Origin: Morganella sibonii
GTDB taxonomy: Bacteria; Pseudomonadota; Gammaproteobacteria; Enterobacterales; Enterobacteriaceae
Direction: 5' to 3' (one strand)
NCBI RefSeq assembly: GCF_040560245.1
Contig: NZ_JAKMWP010000003.1
Length of the DNA stretch: 64,000 bases
This document shows, in pieces, positions 24,849-38,677 of this stretch. The first letter of the stretch is position 1, and each line of letters begins with the position of its first letter. The notes beneath the pieces are model-generated. The model was not told where the DNA came from, searched no databases, and saw only the letters and a program-made list of their open reading frames with translations. The translations under genes and the position numbers were made by a program.

Positions 24849-26162
24849 TTATCTGTCGACAACAATATCCTTATTCACCACTTCCGGACCACTGTTGCCA
24901 ATCATGGTGGCAAATTTCTCAACCGGGTCGGTTCGCAGTGCATAGAGACGTTTCAGGGCATACGGATTATCACCGAGGCGGACTTTTCCCTGAATAGTTG
25001 TAACGGCCATCGTCATACCGGCCTGCTGTGCGGCATCCATAGCGTCCTGATTATATGCCCCGAAAGGATATGCCAGATAGTGCTGCTGCGGATTCAGTTT
25101 CGCCAGCACGCGCTGTGAACGCTGGTAATCCAGCAGGAGCGTATGTTCTTTGCGGCTGAAAATAATCGGGTTTTTGCGGTTATCGAGACGATGTAAGAAA
25201 TGAGTATGTGACTGAATATCAAATACATCCCGTGACTGCATCAGCTCCGGCCAGCACATAAACTGCAATCCGTCCGGTGCCCATTTCTGTGGCTTCGATT
25301 TCACCCGCGAGGAAATCACAAACAGTGTGGCCTTCTGGTCATTCTGTTTCAGGATCGGATAAGCATACCGGTACACCGACTTCAGACCATCATCGAACGT
25401 CAGCGCGACCACTTTCCCCGGCAGGTTATTTTCTTTCGCCAGATAACCGGCCACATCATCAAGAGAAATTGTCCGGTAACCGGCCTGCTTCAGATAGTCC
25501 ATCTGCGCCTTAAACGCTTCCACTGATGTTGTAGTTGAAGTATGGCGGAAGTTTCTGTTTTCACTGTCTTTCAGGATATGGTGATACGTCAGGATCGGGA
25601 TACCTTTATCCAGTTCCACATCCGGTAAACGGATATAGGCCAGCCTGTCCGCCAGACGGATCGTCAGCCAGACAACTTTTTCACCTTCCCGGTTTTCTCT
25701 GACCATTTTAGCCAGTACCGGATAACGCAGATCACCAAACAGGGTGGCAACCGGGGATACCGAATCATCCGGTGTGCCGAAAACAGGGGTGTTACTGATA
25801 GTGATCAGATAGTCATAGATCGGATTATTCAGTTCATTCAGCGTATCCAGCGGCGGCACGACTTTAGGTTTTTTATCTGACAGATACTCACTGCCGATAA
25901 AACCGCGGTCATTACCAAATTGTAACTCGCGGAATTCCCCTTTCATCGGGTAAATATAAAAACCGTGTGACGGATTCAGCTCAGCAACGCCCTGCATCGT
26001 ACCGGCAACCGGTGCAAAAATGACCTGTGGCTCTTTTACCTGGATCAGTACCGGCGGTTCATCTTTCAGTAACCATTCCTGTGAATCTGACGGGATTTCC
26101 GCGGCCCGGCTGATACCGGTGACGGAGAATAAAACCATAATAATAAACAATACGTTGCGCAT
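24849..26162 (-). CDS. Secreted polysaccharide deacetylase (CE4 family)
   Basis: A 437-residue exported protein. A signal peptide of about 20 residues (NVLFIIMVLFSVTGISRAA) precedes a ~180-residue N-terminal region of unknown type. The NodB-homology catalytic domain covers about 210-400. CE4 motifs are visible: LTFDDG (motif 1, catalytic Asp and metal Asp), SHTHFLH (motif 2, metal histidines) and AYPFG (motif 3). It would remove N-acetyl groups from an exopolysaccharide or peptidoglycan-like polymer in the periplasm or outside. It stands alone between rpoC and the MerR group, with no polysaccharide synthesis genes nearby. Confidence 0.87.
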   Translation of the reverse strand: MRNVLFIIMVLFSVTGISRAAEIPSDSQEWLLKDEPPVLIQVKEPQVIFAPVAGTMQGVAELNPSHGFYIYPMKGEFRELQFGNDRGFIGSEYLSDKKPKVVPPLDTLNELNNPIYDYLITISNTPVFGTPDDSVSPVATLFGDLRYPVLAKMVRENREGEKVVWLTIRLADRLAYIRLPDVELDKGIPILTYHHILKDSENRNFRHTSTTTSVEAFKAQMDYLKQAGYRTISLDDVAGYLAKENNLPGKVVALTFDDGLKSVYRYAYPILKQNDQKATLFVISSRVKSKPQKWAPDGLQFMCWPELMQSRDVFDIQSHTHFLHRLDNRKNPIIFSRKEHTLLLDYQRSQRVLAKLNPQQHYLAYPFGAYNQDAMDAAQQAGMTMAVTTIQGKVRLGDNPYALKRLYALRTDPVEKFATMIGNSGPEVVNKDIVVDR

Positions 26163-26190
26163 AATATGCCCATTTACTTACGGTACTGCA

Positions 26191-26219
26191 CAAAAAAGCC
26201 CTCCTTAAAAAGGAGGGCT
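26191..26219 (-). terminator. rpoBC operon terminator
   Basis: AGCCCTCCTT and AAGGAGGGCT form a 10-bp stem with a short A loop. On the minus strand it is followed by TTTTTTG. It lies about 28 bp past the rpoC stop and upstream of the deacetylase gene. Confidence 0.93.
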
Positions 26220-26246
26220 GTTCAGTCAGTTACATCGCTGTATCAC

Positions 26247-30473
<4,227 letters not shown>

Positions 30474-30581
30474 GAAATGGCTCCTGTCGGAGTTAGACCT
30501 GTGAGACAAACGGTAATTTGTCTGTCCCTTAAACCAGATTTACTGGTGCTGCCCGTGTACCACGGGCAGCCACAACGGTAA

Positions 30582-33500
30582 TTACTCGTCTTCCAGCTCG
30601 ATATTGATACCGAGGGAACGGATTTCTTTCAGCAATACGTTGAAAGATTCCGGCATTCCCGGCTCCATCTGATGACTGCCGTCGACGATGTTTTTGTACA
30701 TCTTCGTACGACCGTTAACGTCATCCGATTTCACAGTCAGCATCTCCTGGAGGGTGTAAGCTGCACCGTATGCTTCCAGTGCCCACACTTCCATCTCCCC
30801 GAAACGCTGACCACCGAACTGCGCCTTACCACCCAGCGGCTGCTGGGTAACCAGGCTGTAAGAACCGGTAGAACGTGCATGCATCTTGTCATCAACCAAG
30901 TGGTTCAGTTTCAGCATGTACATATAGCCGACGGTAACCTGACGCTCGAACTGCTCGCCGGTACGGCCATCAAACAGTGTGATCTGACCGGAAGTCGGTA
31001 AGCCACCCAGAGTCAGTAATGCTTTGATTTCCTGCTCTTTCGCACCATCGAATACTGGTGTCGCTGTCGGCATACCTTTTTTCAGGTTATCCGCCAGGCG
31101 CAGAACTTCTTCATCACTGAAGGTGTTCAGATCCACTTTCTGACGCGGGTCGTTACCCAGGTCATAGGCTTTCTGGATGAATTCACGTAATTTCGCGACT
31201 TCCTGCTGCTCTTTGATCATCTGGTTGATTTTGTCACCGATGCCTTTCGCAGCCATACCCAGGTGGGTTTCCAGAATCTGACCGATGTTCATACGCGATG
31301 GTACGCCCAGCGGGTTCAGTACGATGTCAACAGGGTTACCTTTTTCATCGTATGGCATATCTTCGATAGGGTTAATTTTAGAGATAACCCCTTTGTTACC
31401 GTGACGACCCGCCATTTTATCACCAGGCTGGATCTGACGTTTAACAGCCAGATACACTTTAACGATTTTCAGCACGCCCGGTGCCAGATCATCGCCCTGA
31501 GTGATTTTACGGCGTTTCGCTTCCAGTTTCTTGGCGAACTCAGATTTCAGTTCGTCATACTGCTCTGCCAGCTGTTCTAACTGATTCTGTTTTTCTTCAT
31601 CAGTCAGAGCCAGTTCTAACCAGCGCTCACGCGGCAGTTTGTCCAGTTTGTCAGCTTCCATGCCGCCGTTGATCAGAACGGAACGGATACGGCTGAACAG
31701 ACCGGCTTCCAGAATCTGGAGTTCTTCGGTCAGGTCTTTCTTCGCGTCACGCAGCTGCATCTCTTCGATTTCGAGAGCACGCTTGTCTTTTTCCACGCCA
31801 TCGCGGGTAAAGACCTGGACGTCGATAACAGTACCGGAAACACCGTTCGGTACGCGCAGAGATGAATCTTTCACATCTGACGCTTTTTCACCGAAGATAG
31901 CACGCAGCAGTTTCTCTTCCGGGGTTAATTGTGTTTCACCTTTAGGTGTCACTTTACCGACCAGAATATCGCCGCCTTTCACTTCCGCACCGATATACAC
32001 GATACCGGATTCATCCAGTTTGGAGAGCGCTGCTTCACCCACGTTCGGGATATCGGCGGTGATCTCTTCAGGCCCCAGTTTGGTGTCACGGGACACACAA
32101 GCCAGTTCCTGGATGTGGATAGTGGTGAAACGGTCTTCCTGAACAACACGCTCGGATACGAGGATGGAGTCTTCGAAGTTGTAACCGTTCCATGGCATGA
32201 ATGCCACGCGCATGTTCTGACCCAGTGCCAGTTCGCCGAGGTCAGTTGACGGACCATCAGCCAGCACATCACCGCGCTCAACCGGCTCACCCAGCGATAC
32301 GCAAGGAGTCTGGTTGATACAGGTGTTCTGGTTAGAACGGGTATATTTGGTCAGGCTGTAGATGTCGATGCCCGCTTCGCCGGCATACATTTCATCTTCA
32401 TTAACCTTGATAACGATACGTGATGCGTCAACGTACTGAACCATACCGCCGCGTTTGGCTACGGCTGTAACACCGGAGTCAACCGCTACCGCACGTTCCA
32501 TACCGGTACCAACCAGCGGCTTATCAGCGCGCAGAGTCGGAACGGCCTGACGTTGCATGTTCGCACCCATCAATGCACGGTTGGCGTCATCGTGTTCCAG
32601 GAACGGGATCAGGGATGCACCGACAGAAACCACCTGCTGGGTGGAAACGTCCATGTACTGAACCTGATCACGGCTGAATAAGCTGGATTCACCTTTGTTA
32701 CGGCAGGTGATCAGTTCATCAACGAAGTGGCCATCGTCATCTAATACGGTGTTTGCCTGTGCAATGATGAAGTTGCCTTCTTCGATTGCAGACAGGTAAT
32801 GAATTTCATCGGTAACAACATCGTCACGCACTAAACGGTACGGGGTTTCCAGGAAACCATATTCGTTAGTCTGTGCATAAACAGATAAGGAGTTGATCAG
32901 ACCGATGTTCGGACCTTCAGGGGTCTCGATAGGACATACGCGGCCGTAGTGAGTCGGGTGAACGTCTCGTACTTCGAAGCCGGCACGCTCACGGGTCAGA
33001 CCACCCGGGCCTAATGCTGAGATACGGCGTTTGTGCGTGATTTCTGACAGCGGGTTGTTCTGGTCCATAAACTGGGACAGCTGGCTGGAACCAAAGAACT
33101 CTTTAACGGCAGCAGAAATCGGTTTGGCGTTGATCATATCCTGAGGCATCAGGTTATCCAGATCACCCAGGGACAGACGCTCTTTCACCGCACGCTCAAC
33201 ACGGACCAGACCGACACGGAACTGGTTCTCTGCCATTTCACCGACAGAACGGATACGACGGTTACCTAAGTGGTCGATATCATCCACTTCGCCGCGGCCG
33301 TTACGGATGTCGATGAGTTTCTTCATGACATCAGTAATGTCCTGCTGGCTCAGGATACCGGTACCGTCAGAGTCATCACGACCCAGTGAACGGTTGAACT
33401 TCATGCGGCCGACCGCAGACAGATCATAACGATCTTCAGAGAAGAACAGGTTCTCGAACAGATTTTCAGCAGCTTCGCGGGTTGGCGGCTCACCAGGACG

Positions 33501-34610
33501 CATCATACGGTAGATTTCTACCAGTGCGCTTAAACGATCGTTGGTCGGGTCCACACGCAGGGTTTCTGACATGTAGGCGCCGTGATCCAGGTCGTTGGTG
33601 AACAGCGTTTCAATGGTTTTGTGACCGGACTGGCTCAGACGCGCCAGCAGATCCAGTGACATTTCCATGTTCGCTGCACAAATTAATTCGCCGGTCGCTT
33701 CATCGATGTAATCACGTGCAACCACTTTGCCTGCGATATATTCAACAGGAACTTCAATCTGGCTGACTTCGTCTTTTTCCAGCTGACGGATATGACGGGC
33801 AGTGATACGACGGCCTTTCTCAATATAAACTTTACCGTTCGCTTCGATATCGAAGGATGCGGTTTCACCACGCAGACGCTCAGGAATGAGGGTCATGGTC
33901 AGTTTATTATTGCGGATTTCAAAGGTGGTCTTCTCGAAGAACAGATTCAGAATGTCTTCGGTGCTGAAATTCATCGCGCGCAGAATGATCGATGCCGGTA
34001 ATTTACGGCGGCGGTCAATACGGACAAATAAGTTGTCTTTCGGATCGAATTCGAAGTCCAGCCATGAACCACGGTAAGGGATAATACGTGCGTTATACAG
34101 CACTTTACCGGAAGAGTGTGTTTTACCTTTGTCACTGTCAAAGAACACGCCCGGGCTGCGGTGTAACTGAGAAACGATAACACGCTCAGTACCGTTGATA
34201 ACGAACGTTCCGTTTTCGGTCATGAGCGGAATCTCGCCCATGTAAACTTCCTGTTCTTTAATATCTTTAACTGTGCCTTCCGGTGCTTCACGCTCGTAAA
34301 CAACCAGACGCAGTTTTACGCGCAGCGGTGCGGAAAAGGTAACGCCGCGGATCTGACATTCTTTAACGTCAAATACCGGCTCACCCAGACGGAAGCTGAC
34401 ATATTGCAGTTCAGCATTACCACTGTAGCTCTGAATCGGGAAAACGGAACGGAACGCGGCTTCCAGGCCGTTCTGACCGTCCGGATCGAGTTCAATGAAT
34501 TTCTGGAATGAATCCAGCTGGATAGAAAGGAGATAAGGTACATCCAGCACTTGCGGACGTTTACCAAAATCCTTACGAATACGTTTCTTCTCGGTATAGG
34601 AGTAAACCAT
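30582..34610 (-). CDS. rpoB: RNA polymerase beta subunit
   Basis: The 1342-residue protein has exactly the E. coli length, so residue numbers can be compared directly. The rifampicin pocket (about 508-534) reads SSQLSQFMDQNNPLSEITHK and then RRISALGPGG, with the sensitive residues Q513, D516, H526 and S531 all in place, so no classical resistance substitution is present. It is preceded by rplL with an attenuator between, and followed by rpoC. Confidence 0.99.
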   Translation of the reverse strand: MVYSYTEKKRIRKDFGKRPQVLDVPYLLSIQLDSFQKFIELDPDGQNGLEAAFRSVFPIQSYSGNAELQYVSFRLGEPVFDVKECQIRGVTFSAPLRVKLRLVVYEREAPEGTVKDIKEQEVYMGEIPLMTENGTFVINGTERVIVSQLHRSPGVFFDSDKGKTHSSGKVLYNARIIPYRGSWLDFEFDPKDNLFVRIDRRRKLPASIILRAMNFSTEDILNLFFEKTTFEIRNNKLTMTLIPERLRGETASFDIEANGKVYIEKGRRITARHIRQLEKDEVSQIEVPVEYIAGKVVARDYIDEATGELICAANMEMSLDLLARLSQSGHKTIETLFTNDLDHGAYMSETLRVDPTNDRLSALVEIYRMMRPGEPPTREAAENLFENLFFSEDRYDLSAVGRMKFNRSLGRDDSDGTGILSQQDITDVMKKLIDIRNGRGEVDDIDHLGNRRIRSVGEMAENQFRVGLVRVERAVKERLSLGDLDNLMPQDMINAKPISAAVKEFFGSSQLSQFMDQNNPLSEITHKRRISALGPGGLTRERAGFEVRDVHPTHYGRVCPIETPEGPNIGLINSLSVYAQTNEYGFLETPYRLVRDDVVTDEIHYLSAIEEGNFIIAQANTVLDDDGHFVDELITCRNKGESSLFSRDQVQYMDVSTQQVVSVGASLIPFLEHDDANRALMGANMQRQAVPTLRADKPLVGTGMERAVAVDSGVTAVAKRGGMVQYVDASRIVIKVNEDEMYAGEAGIDIYSLTKYTRSNQNTCINQTPCVSLGEPVERGDVLADGPSTDLGELALGQNMRVAFMPWNGYNFEDSILVSERVVQEDRFTTIHIQELACVSRDTKLGPEEITADIPNVGEAALSKLDESGIVYIGAEVKGGDILVGKVTPKGETQLTPEEKLLRAIFGEKASDVKDSSLRVPNGVSGTVIDVQVFTRDGVEKDKRALEIEEMQLRDAKKDLTEELQILEAGLFSRIRSVLINGGMEADKLDKLPRERWLELALTDEEKQNQLEQLAEQYDELKSEFAKKLEAKRRKITQGDDLAPGVLKIVKVYLAVKRQIQPGDKMAGRHGNKGVISKINPIEDMPYDEKGNPVDIVLNPLGVPSRMNIGQILETHLGMAAKGIGDKINQMIKEQQEVAKLREFIQKAYDLGNDPRQKVDLNTFSDEEVLRLADNLKKGMPTATPVFDGAKEQEIKALLTLGGLPTSGQITLFDGRTGEQFERQVTVGYMYMLKLNHLVDDKMHARSTGSYSLVTQQPLGGKAQFGGQRFGEMEVWALEAYGAAYTLQEMLTVKSDDVNGRTKMYKNIVDGSHQMEPGMPESFNVLLKEIRSLGINIELEDE

Positions 34611-34885
34611 AGGGTTCCTCAGCTCGCTTGATCAGTGACCCGGCCTGCCCGTATTAACGGACAGTCGCTACAACTATCTAATTTGGACAGAAAATTGAAC
34701 ATTTTCTGTTAATACTCATTGCTATTACTCTTAAATCATTTCATTGCGCTGCTGACTACCGAGCTACCCGAGCGAATCGCAGTCATAAACACAGTATATT
34801 AAGTCGTCAATAGCAAAAAGTATTCGGAGAGTTTGCGGGTGTCAGATAACACAACTGTTACCCCGAAAACACACGCATGCGCATT

Positions 34886-34921
34886 AGCGCAAAAAGGCTG
34901 GTGACCAATAAGTCACCAGCC
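34886..34921 (-). terminator. rplL-rpoB attenuator
   Basis: GGCTGGTGAC (34896-34905) and GTCACCAGCC (34912-34921) form a perfect 10-bp stem with a six-base loop. On the minus strand it is followed by TTTTTGCGC. In E. coli a partial terminator at this place sets the ratio of ribosomal protein to polymerase. The remaining ~270 bp to rpoB hold no gene and probably the RNase III processing site. Confidence 0.85.
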
Positions 34922-34957
34922 ATCAGCCATTTTCAGGCTGCTACTGCAAAAAGTGGC

Positions 34958-35323
34958 TTATTTAACTTCAACTTCTGCGCCAGCTTCTTCCAGAGATTTT
35001 TTCAGAGTTTCAGCTTCATCTTTGCTCACACCTTCTTTCAGTGCAGCAGGTGCGCTTTCAACTAAATCTTTAGCTTCTTTCAGGCCCAGACCAGTTGCGC
35101 CGCGAACAGCTTTGATTACTGCAACTTTGTTAGCGCCTGCAGCTTTCAGAATAACGTCGAACTCAGTTTTCTCTTCAGCAGCTTCAGCAGGACCCGCAGC
35201 AACTGCTACAGCAGCAGCAGCAGAAACGCCGAATTTTTCTTCCATCATGGTGATCAGTTCAACAACGTCCATTACAGACATTTCAGCAACTGCGTCCAGG
35301 ATTTGTTCTTTAGTGATAGACAT
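34958..35323 (-). CDS. rplL: Ribosomal protein L7/L12
   Basis: The 121-residue stalk protein is present in several copies per ribosome and recruits GTPase factors. It begins MSITKEQILDAVAEMSVMDV, has the Ala/Val-rich hinge and the C-terminal KTEFDVIL, VRGATGLGLKEAK and the end GAEVEVK. It follows rplJ after 66 bp. Confidence 0.98.
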   Translation of the reverse strand: MSITKEQILDAVAEMSVMDVVELITMMEEKFGVSAAAAVAVAAGPAEAAEEKTEFDVILKAAGANKVAVIKAVRGATGLGLKEAKDLVESAPAALKEGVSKDEAETLKKSLEEAGAEVEVK

Positions 35324-35389
35324 ACGATATGTTCCTAAAATTCAGAATAAGTTTATACGTTAAAAAGCAACGAAGAAAAGAAAGGGCAA

Positions 35390-35887
35390 TTAAGCTGCTT
35401 CTTTCTGATCGCGTAACGCTGCCAGAGTGCGAACCAGTTTGCCTGCAGAGGCTTCTTTCATGGTTGCCATCAGGCGCGCGATTGCTTCTTCGTAAGTCGG
35501 GAGTGTTGCTAAACGATCGATATCTTTCGCTGCAATTAACTCACCTTCAAAGGCTGCGGCTTTAATCTCGAATGCAGGGTTCGCTTTCGCGAATTCTTTG
35601 AACAGACGAGCAGCAGCGCCCGGATGTTCATGAGAAAATGCAATCAAGGTAGGACCGACAAATACGTCTTTCAGGCACTCAGAAGAGGTACCTTCAACAG
35701 CACGACGCAGCAGGGTGTTACGTACTACACGTACGGTAACGCCAGCTTCGCGACATGCTTTACGCAGACCGGTCATTTTATCTACAGTTACACCACGGGA
35801 ATCCGCGACAACTGCAGACAGCGCGCCTTTGGCAACTTCGCTGACTTCAGCAACAATCGCTTGTTTGTCTTGAAGATTTAATGCCAT
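35390..35887 (-). CDS. rplJ: Ribosomal protein L10
   Basis: The 165-residue stalk base protein anchors L7/L12 dimers and, as the L10-L12 complex, represses its own mRNA. It begins MALNLQDKQAIVAEV and contains ADSRGVTVDKMT and VVRNTLLRRAVEGT. AGGAGC lies upstream of the ATG. The long leader before it contains the autoregulatory site. Confidence 0.98.
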   Translation of the reverse strand: MALNLQDKQAIVAEVSEVAKGALSAVVADSRGVTVDKMTGLRKACREAGVTVRVVRNTLLRRAVEGTSSECLKDVFVGPTLIAFSHEHPGAAARLFKEFAKANPAFEIKAAAFEGELIAAKDIDRLATLPTYEEAIARLMATMKEASAGKLVRTLAALRDQKEAA

Positions 35888-36006
35888 TAGCTTCTTGCTC
35901 CTGGTTTAGCCGGGTATACAACCCCGGAACTCACTTCACTCAGCACCGGAAGGTGGAGAGCGCTAAAACACGGTGAGCAGAATACTCGAATAAAATTCTT
36001 GTGGCT

Positions 36007-36090
36007 CTGTCACCGTCTACGCAGGAAAATTAAGTAATCACTTACACCTGCGGTCTTGGACGGGGCCCGGAAAAGGCCGGGCTCCAACCG
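36007..36090 (-). promoter_or_regulatory. L10 leader: autoregulatory binding site
   Basis: The minus-strand sequence across this segment (CCGTCCAAGACCGCAGG ... CCTGCGTAGACGGTGACAG) matches the L10-leader element of enterobacterial rplJ mRNA, including the hairpin with GGAGCCCGG/CCGGGCCCC just before it. The L10-L12 complex binds it to repress translation of rplJL. Confidence 0.85.
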
Positions 36091-36157
36091 AAATTCTGAG
36101 CTGTTCCTGATCCTGTGATAATTTCACAAATCAAATACAGCAAACATTGGGCGTCAG

Positions 36158-36186
36158 ATTCTACAGAAACCTGACCCCAATGTAAA
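36158..36186 (-). promoter_or_regulatory. Promoter for rplJL-rpoBC
   Basis: On the minus strand TTTACA (36181-36186) and TAGAAT (36158-36163) are separated by exactly 17 bp. It lies just after rplA and upstream of the L10 leader, matching the E. coli L10 promoter position. Confidence 0.85.
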
Positions 36187-36206
36187 GTGCTTATTATCAG
36201 CAGATA

Positions 36207-36908
36207 TTAAGCAGCAGCAGTCAGACCAGACTGGTCGATTGCAACACCCGCACCCATGGTGGTAGACAGGCTGATTTTCTTGATGTACACGCCTTTCGCT
36301 GAAGATGGTTTTGCTTTTTTCAGCGCAACCAGCAGAGCTTCCAGGTTTTCTTTCAGTTTATCAGTATCGAAATCTACTTTACCGATGGTAGTGTGGATGA
36401 TCCCGTTTTTGTCGTTACGGTAACGAACCTGACCCGCTTTAGCGTTGTTCACAGCTTCAGCAACGTTAGGAGTTACAGTACCAACTTTCGGGTTTGGCAT
36501 CAGGCCGCGCGGCCCTAAGATCTGACCTAATTGGCCAACAACGCGCATTGCATCCGGAGATGCGATAACAACGTCGAAGTCCATTTCGCCGGCTTTGATT
36601 TTGTCAGCCAGGTCTTCCATACCAACCAGTTCTGCGCCTGCAGCTTTAGCAGCTTCAGCGTTAGCGCCCTGTGCGAACACAGCTACGCGGACAGAACGAC
36701 CGGTACCGTTCGGCAGTACAGTTGCACCGCGGACGTTTTGGTCAGATTTACGTGCATCGATACCCAGGTTGACAGCAACGTCAACGCTTTCAACGAATTT
36801 AGCAGTTGCTAATTCTTTCAGCAGGGCTACGGCTTCATTGATGTCGTACTGTTTGGTAGCATCAACTTTTTCACGGATATTGCGCATGCGCTTGGTCAGT
36901 TTAGCCAT
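36207..36908 (-). CDS. rplA: Ribosomal protein L1
   Basis: A 233-residue 23S rRNA-binding protein of the L1 stalk, and the translational repressor of rplKA. It begins MAKLTKRMRNIREKVD and contains LPNGTGRSVRVAVFAQG, ASPDAMRVVGQLG and LGPRGLMPNPKVGTVT. It starts 3 bp after rplK. Confidence 0.98.
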   Translation of the reverse strand: MAKLTKRMRNIREKVDATKQYDINEAVALLKELATAKFVESVDVAVNLGIDARKSDQNVRGATVLPNGTGRSVRVAVFAQGANAEAAKAAGAELVGMEDLADKIKAGEMDFDVVIASPDAMRVVGQLGQILGPRGLMPNPKVGTVTPNVAEAVNNAKAGQVRYRNDKNGIIHTTIGKVDFDTDKLKENLEALLVALKKAKPSSAKGVYIKKISLSTTMGAGVAIDQSGLTAAA

Positions 36909-36911
36909 CGA

Positions 36912-37340
36912 TTAACCCTCCACTACCAGGCCCATGGAACGAGCAGTACCTTCGATAGAACGCATCATAGCTTCTACATCGGCACCAGTCATATCCGCTG
37001 CTTTAGTCTCAGCAATCTCACGAACCTGAGCAGAAGTAATTTTACCTACTTTCTCTTTGTTCGGTTTGCCGGAACCAGATTTCAGACCTGCAGCTTTCTT
37101 CAGTAAAACTGCCGCTGGCGGAGTTTTAGTGATGAAAGTGAAAGAACGGTCAGCGTAAACGGTAATAACAACCGGGATTGGTAAACCTTTTTCCATGCTG
37201 TCTGTTTTGGCGTTAAACGCTTTACAGAATTCCATGATGTTCACACCCTGCTGACCCAGTGCCGGACCAACCGGTGGACTAGGGTTCGCCATACCAGCTG
37301 AAACCTGCAGCTTGATATAGGCTTGTACTTTCTTAGCCAT
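36912..37340 (-). CDS. rplK: Ribosomal protein L11
   Basis: The 142-residue protein binds the GTPase centre of 23S rRNA and is needed for RelA activation. It begins MAKKVQAYIKLQVSAGMANP, followed by SPPVGPALGQQGVNIMEFCK and the C-terminal MTGADVEAMMRSIEGTARSMG. It shares an operon with rplA. Confidence 0.98.
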   Translation of the reverse strand: MAKKVQAYIKLQVSAGMANPSPPVGPALGQQGVNIMEFCKAFNAKTDSMEKGLPIPVVITVYADRSFTFITKTPPAAVLLKKAAGLKSGSGKPNKEKVGKITSAQVREIAETKAADMTGADVEAMMRSIEGTARSMGLVVEG

Positions 37341-37442
37341 TTAAAAAATCCTCAATGTGGGTAATAGCGCCGGTTATCCCGGCTCCCCTATGAATACAGG
37401 CCCGCGTAAAAACGCGAACCCCTGAAAAACAAAAGGCGCGAA

Positions 37443-37471
37443 ATTGTAGATAAATTTCCCGCCCTTTGCAA
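37443..37471 (-). promoter_or_regulatory. rplKA promoter and L1-regulated leader
   Basis: On the minus strand TTGCAA (37466-37471) and TACAAT (37443-37448) are separated by 17 bp. The transcript leader of about 95 nt contains GGGGAGCCGGGATAACCGGC, a hairpin likely to be the L1 repressor site by comparison with E. coli. Confidence 0.85.
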
Positions 37472-37488
37472 GTCCGGAAAAGAAACCG

Positions 37489-38034
37489 TTACGGTTTTTC
37501 GACCTGACTGAAATCCAGTTCGACCGGTGTTGCACGACCAAAAATAGAGACTGATACCTTGAGGCGGCTCTTTTCGTAATCGACTTCTTCAACCACACCG
37601 TTAAAGTCTGCAAACGGACCATCGGAAACGCGGACCATTTCGCCCGGTTCGAACAGCGTTTTCGGACGCGGCTTATCACCCACCTGCTGCAGGCGGTTCA
37701 TAATCGCATCAACTTCTTTATCGCTGATCGGTGCGGGACGATCGGATGTACCGCCGATGAACCCCATTACACGCGGTACATTACGTACCAGATGCCAGGA
37801 TGCATCGTTCATCGCCATCTGAACCAGGACATAGCCCGGGAAGAATTTGCGCTCACTTTTGCGGCGCTGACCGCTGCGGATCTCGACGACTTCTTCCGTT
37901 GGCACCATGACTTCGCCAAATGAATCTTCCATCCCGTTGATTTTGATATGTTCACGCAGAGACTGCGCAACCCGGCTCTCGAATCCGGAGAAAGCCTGGA
38001 TGACATACCAACGTTTTTTAGGAGAATCCGACAT
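37489..38034 (-). CDS. nusG: Transcription elongation factor NusG
   Basis: The 181-residue protein has the E. coli length. The NGN domain starts with KKRWYVIQAFSGFE and binds RNA polymerase. The C-terminal KOW domain (FEPGEMVRVSDGPFADFNG) contacts Rho or S10. It is 10 bp downstream of secE, in the usual secE-nusG operon. Confidence 0.98.
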   Translation of the reverse strand: MSDSPKKRWYVIQAFSGFESRVAQSLREHIKINGMEDSFGEVMVPTEEVVEIRSGQRRKSERKFFPGYVLVQMAMNDASWHLVRNVPRVMGFIGGTSDRPAPISDKEVDAIMNRLQQVGDKPRPKTLFEPGEMVRVSDGPFADFNGVVEEVDYEKSRLKVSVSIFGRATPVELDFSQVEKP

Positions 38035-38044
38035 CTTTAGAACC

Positions 38045-38422
38045 TCAGAAGGATGTTATATAGGAAACAAGACGGACAAGGATACCATCAAGGCCCCATA
38101 ACACTAACGACATAACTGCTGTGACAGCCGCAACGATAAGTGTTGTATGCAGTGTTTCCTGACGTGTAGGCCAGATCACTTTACGCATTTCAACCCGTGC
38201 TTCGCGGGCAAAAGTCAGTGTCGCTTTGCCTTTCGTTGTCCACAGTGCAATACCACCGGCTAATGCGATGACGACAACGACTGCCAGCGCACGCAGCGCA
38301 AGATTAAATTCGCGGAAGTAGTAGTTCCCGCCGATGGCAGCGATCAGCAGAACTGCGACCACTAACCATTTGGCAATGTCAGCACCACGGCCGTTTTGTT
38401 GAGCTTCGCTATTCGCACTCAT
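38045..38422 (-). CDS. secE: Preprotein translocase subunit SecE
   Basis: A 125-residue inner-membrane subunit of SecYEG with three helices (WLVVAVLLIAAIGGNYYF, ALRALAVVVVIALAGGIALW, and the final TLIVAAVTAVMSLVLWGL). The conserved cytoplasmic segment KVIWPTRQETL precedes the last helix. ATG 38422 (MSANSEAQ) matches known N-termini and is preferred over 38440. Confidence 0.97.
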   Translation of the reverse strand: MSANSEAQQNGRGADIAKWLVVAVLLIAAIGGNYYFREFNLALRALAVVVVIALAGGIALWTTKGKATLTFAREARVEMRKVIWPTRQETLHTTLIVAAVTAVMSLVLWGLDGILVRLVSYITSF

Positions 38423-38586
38423 AAACCAACCTGTAACCATGAAATAAAAAAGTCAGCCGGACTGCCTCGCGGTTGCAAAACAAATCAGACCAAAATTAAG
38501 GACAGATGCAATTGTATCTGACTTGGCGTCATAATCCAGCATGAGTTTCGTATTCTTCGAGATACTCACCATTCGTTGCGTGAGAG

Positions 38587-38629
38587 CCTATCTCACCAGT
38601 AGTTGATGATCAACTAGTGATGAGATAGG
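38587..38629. repeat. Long imperfect inverted repeat between tuf and secE
   Basis: CCTATCTCA (38587-38595) pairs with TGAGATAGG (38621-38629), and inside it AGTTGAT/ATCAACT form a second perfect block with a one-base centre. The whole 43-bp unit folds as one long stem. There is no T-run, so it is not a simple terminator. It lies between the tuf terminator and secE; role unknown. Confidence 0.6.
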
Positions 38630-38649
38630 TTCTTCATAAGACAACGCAG

Positions 38650-38677
38650 AAAAAGGGCATCATTTGATGCCCTTTTT
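38650..38677 (-). terminator. tuf terminator
   Basis: AAAAAGGGCATCA and TGATGCCCTTTTT form a 13-bp stem with a two-base centre, about 20 bp past the tuf stop. It is followed by T-rich RNA on the minus strand, so the str-type transcript probably ends here and secE-nusG has its own promoter. Confidence 0.85.

Noticed and set aside
30582..34610. Rifampicin-resistance substitutions in rpoB
   Set aside because: The residues at the known positions (513, 516, 526, 531) are those of sensitive E. coli.
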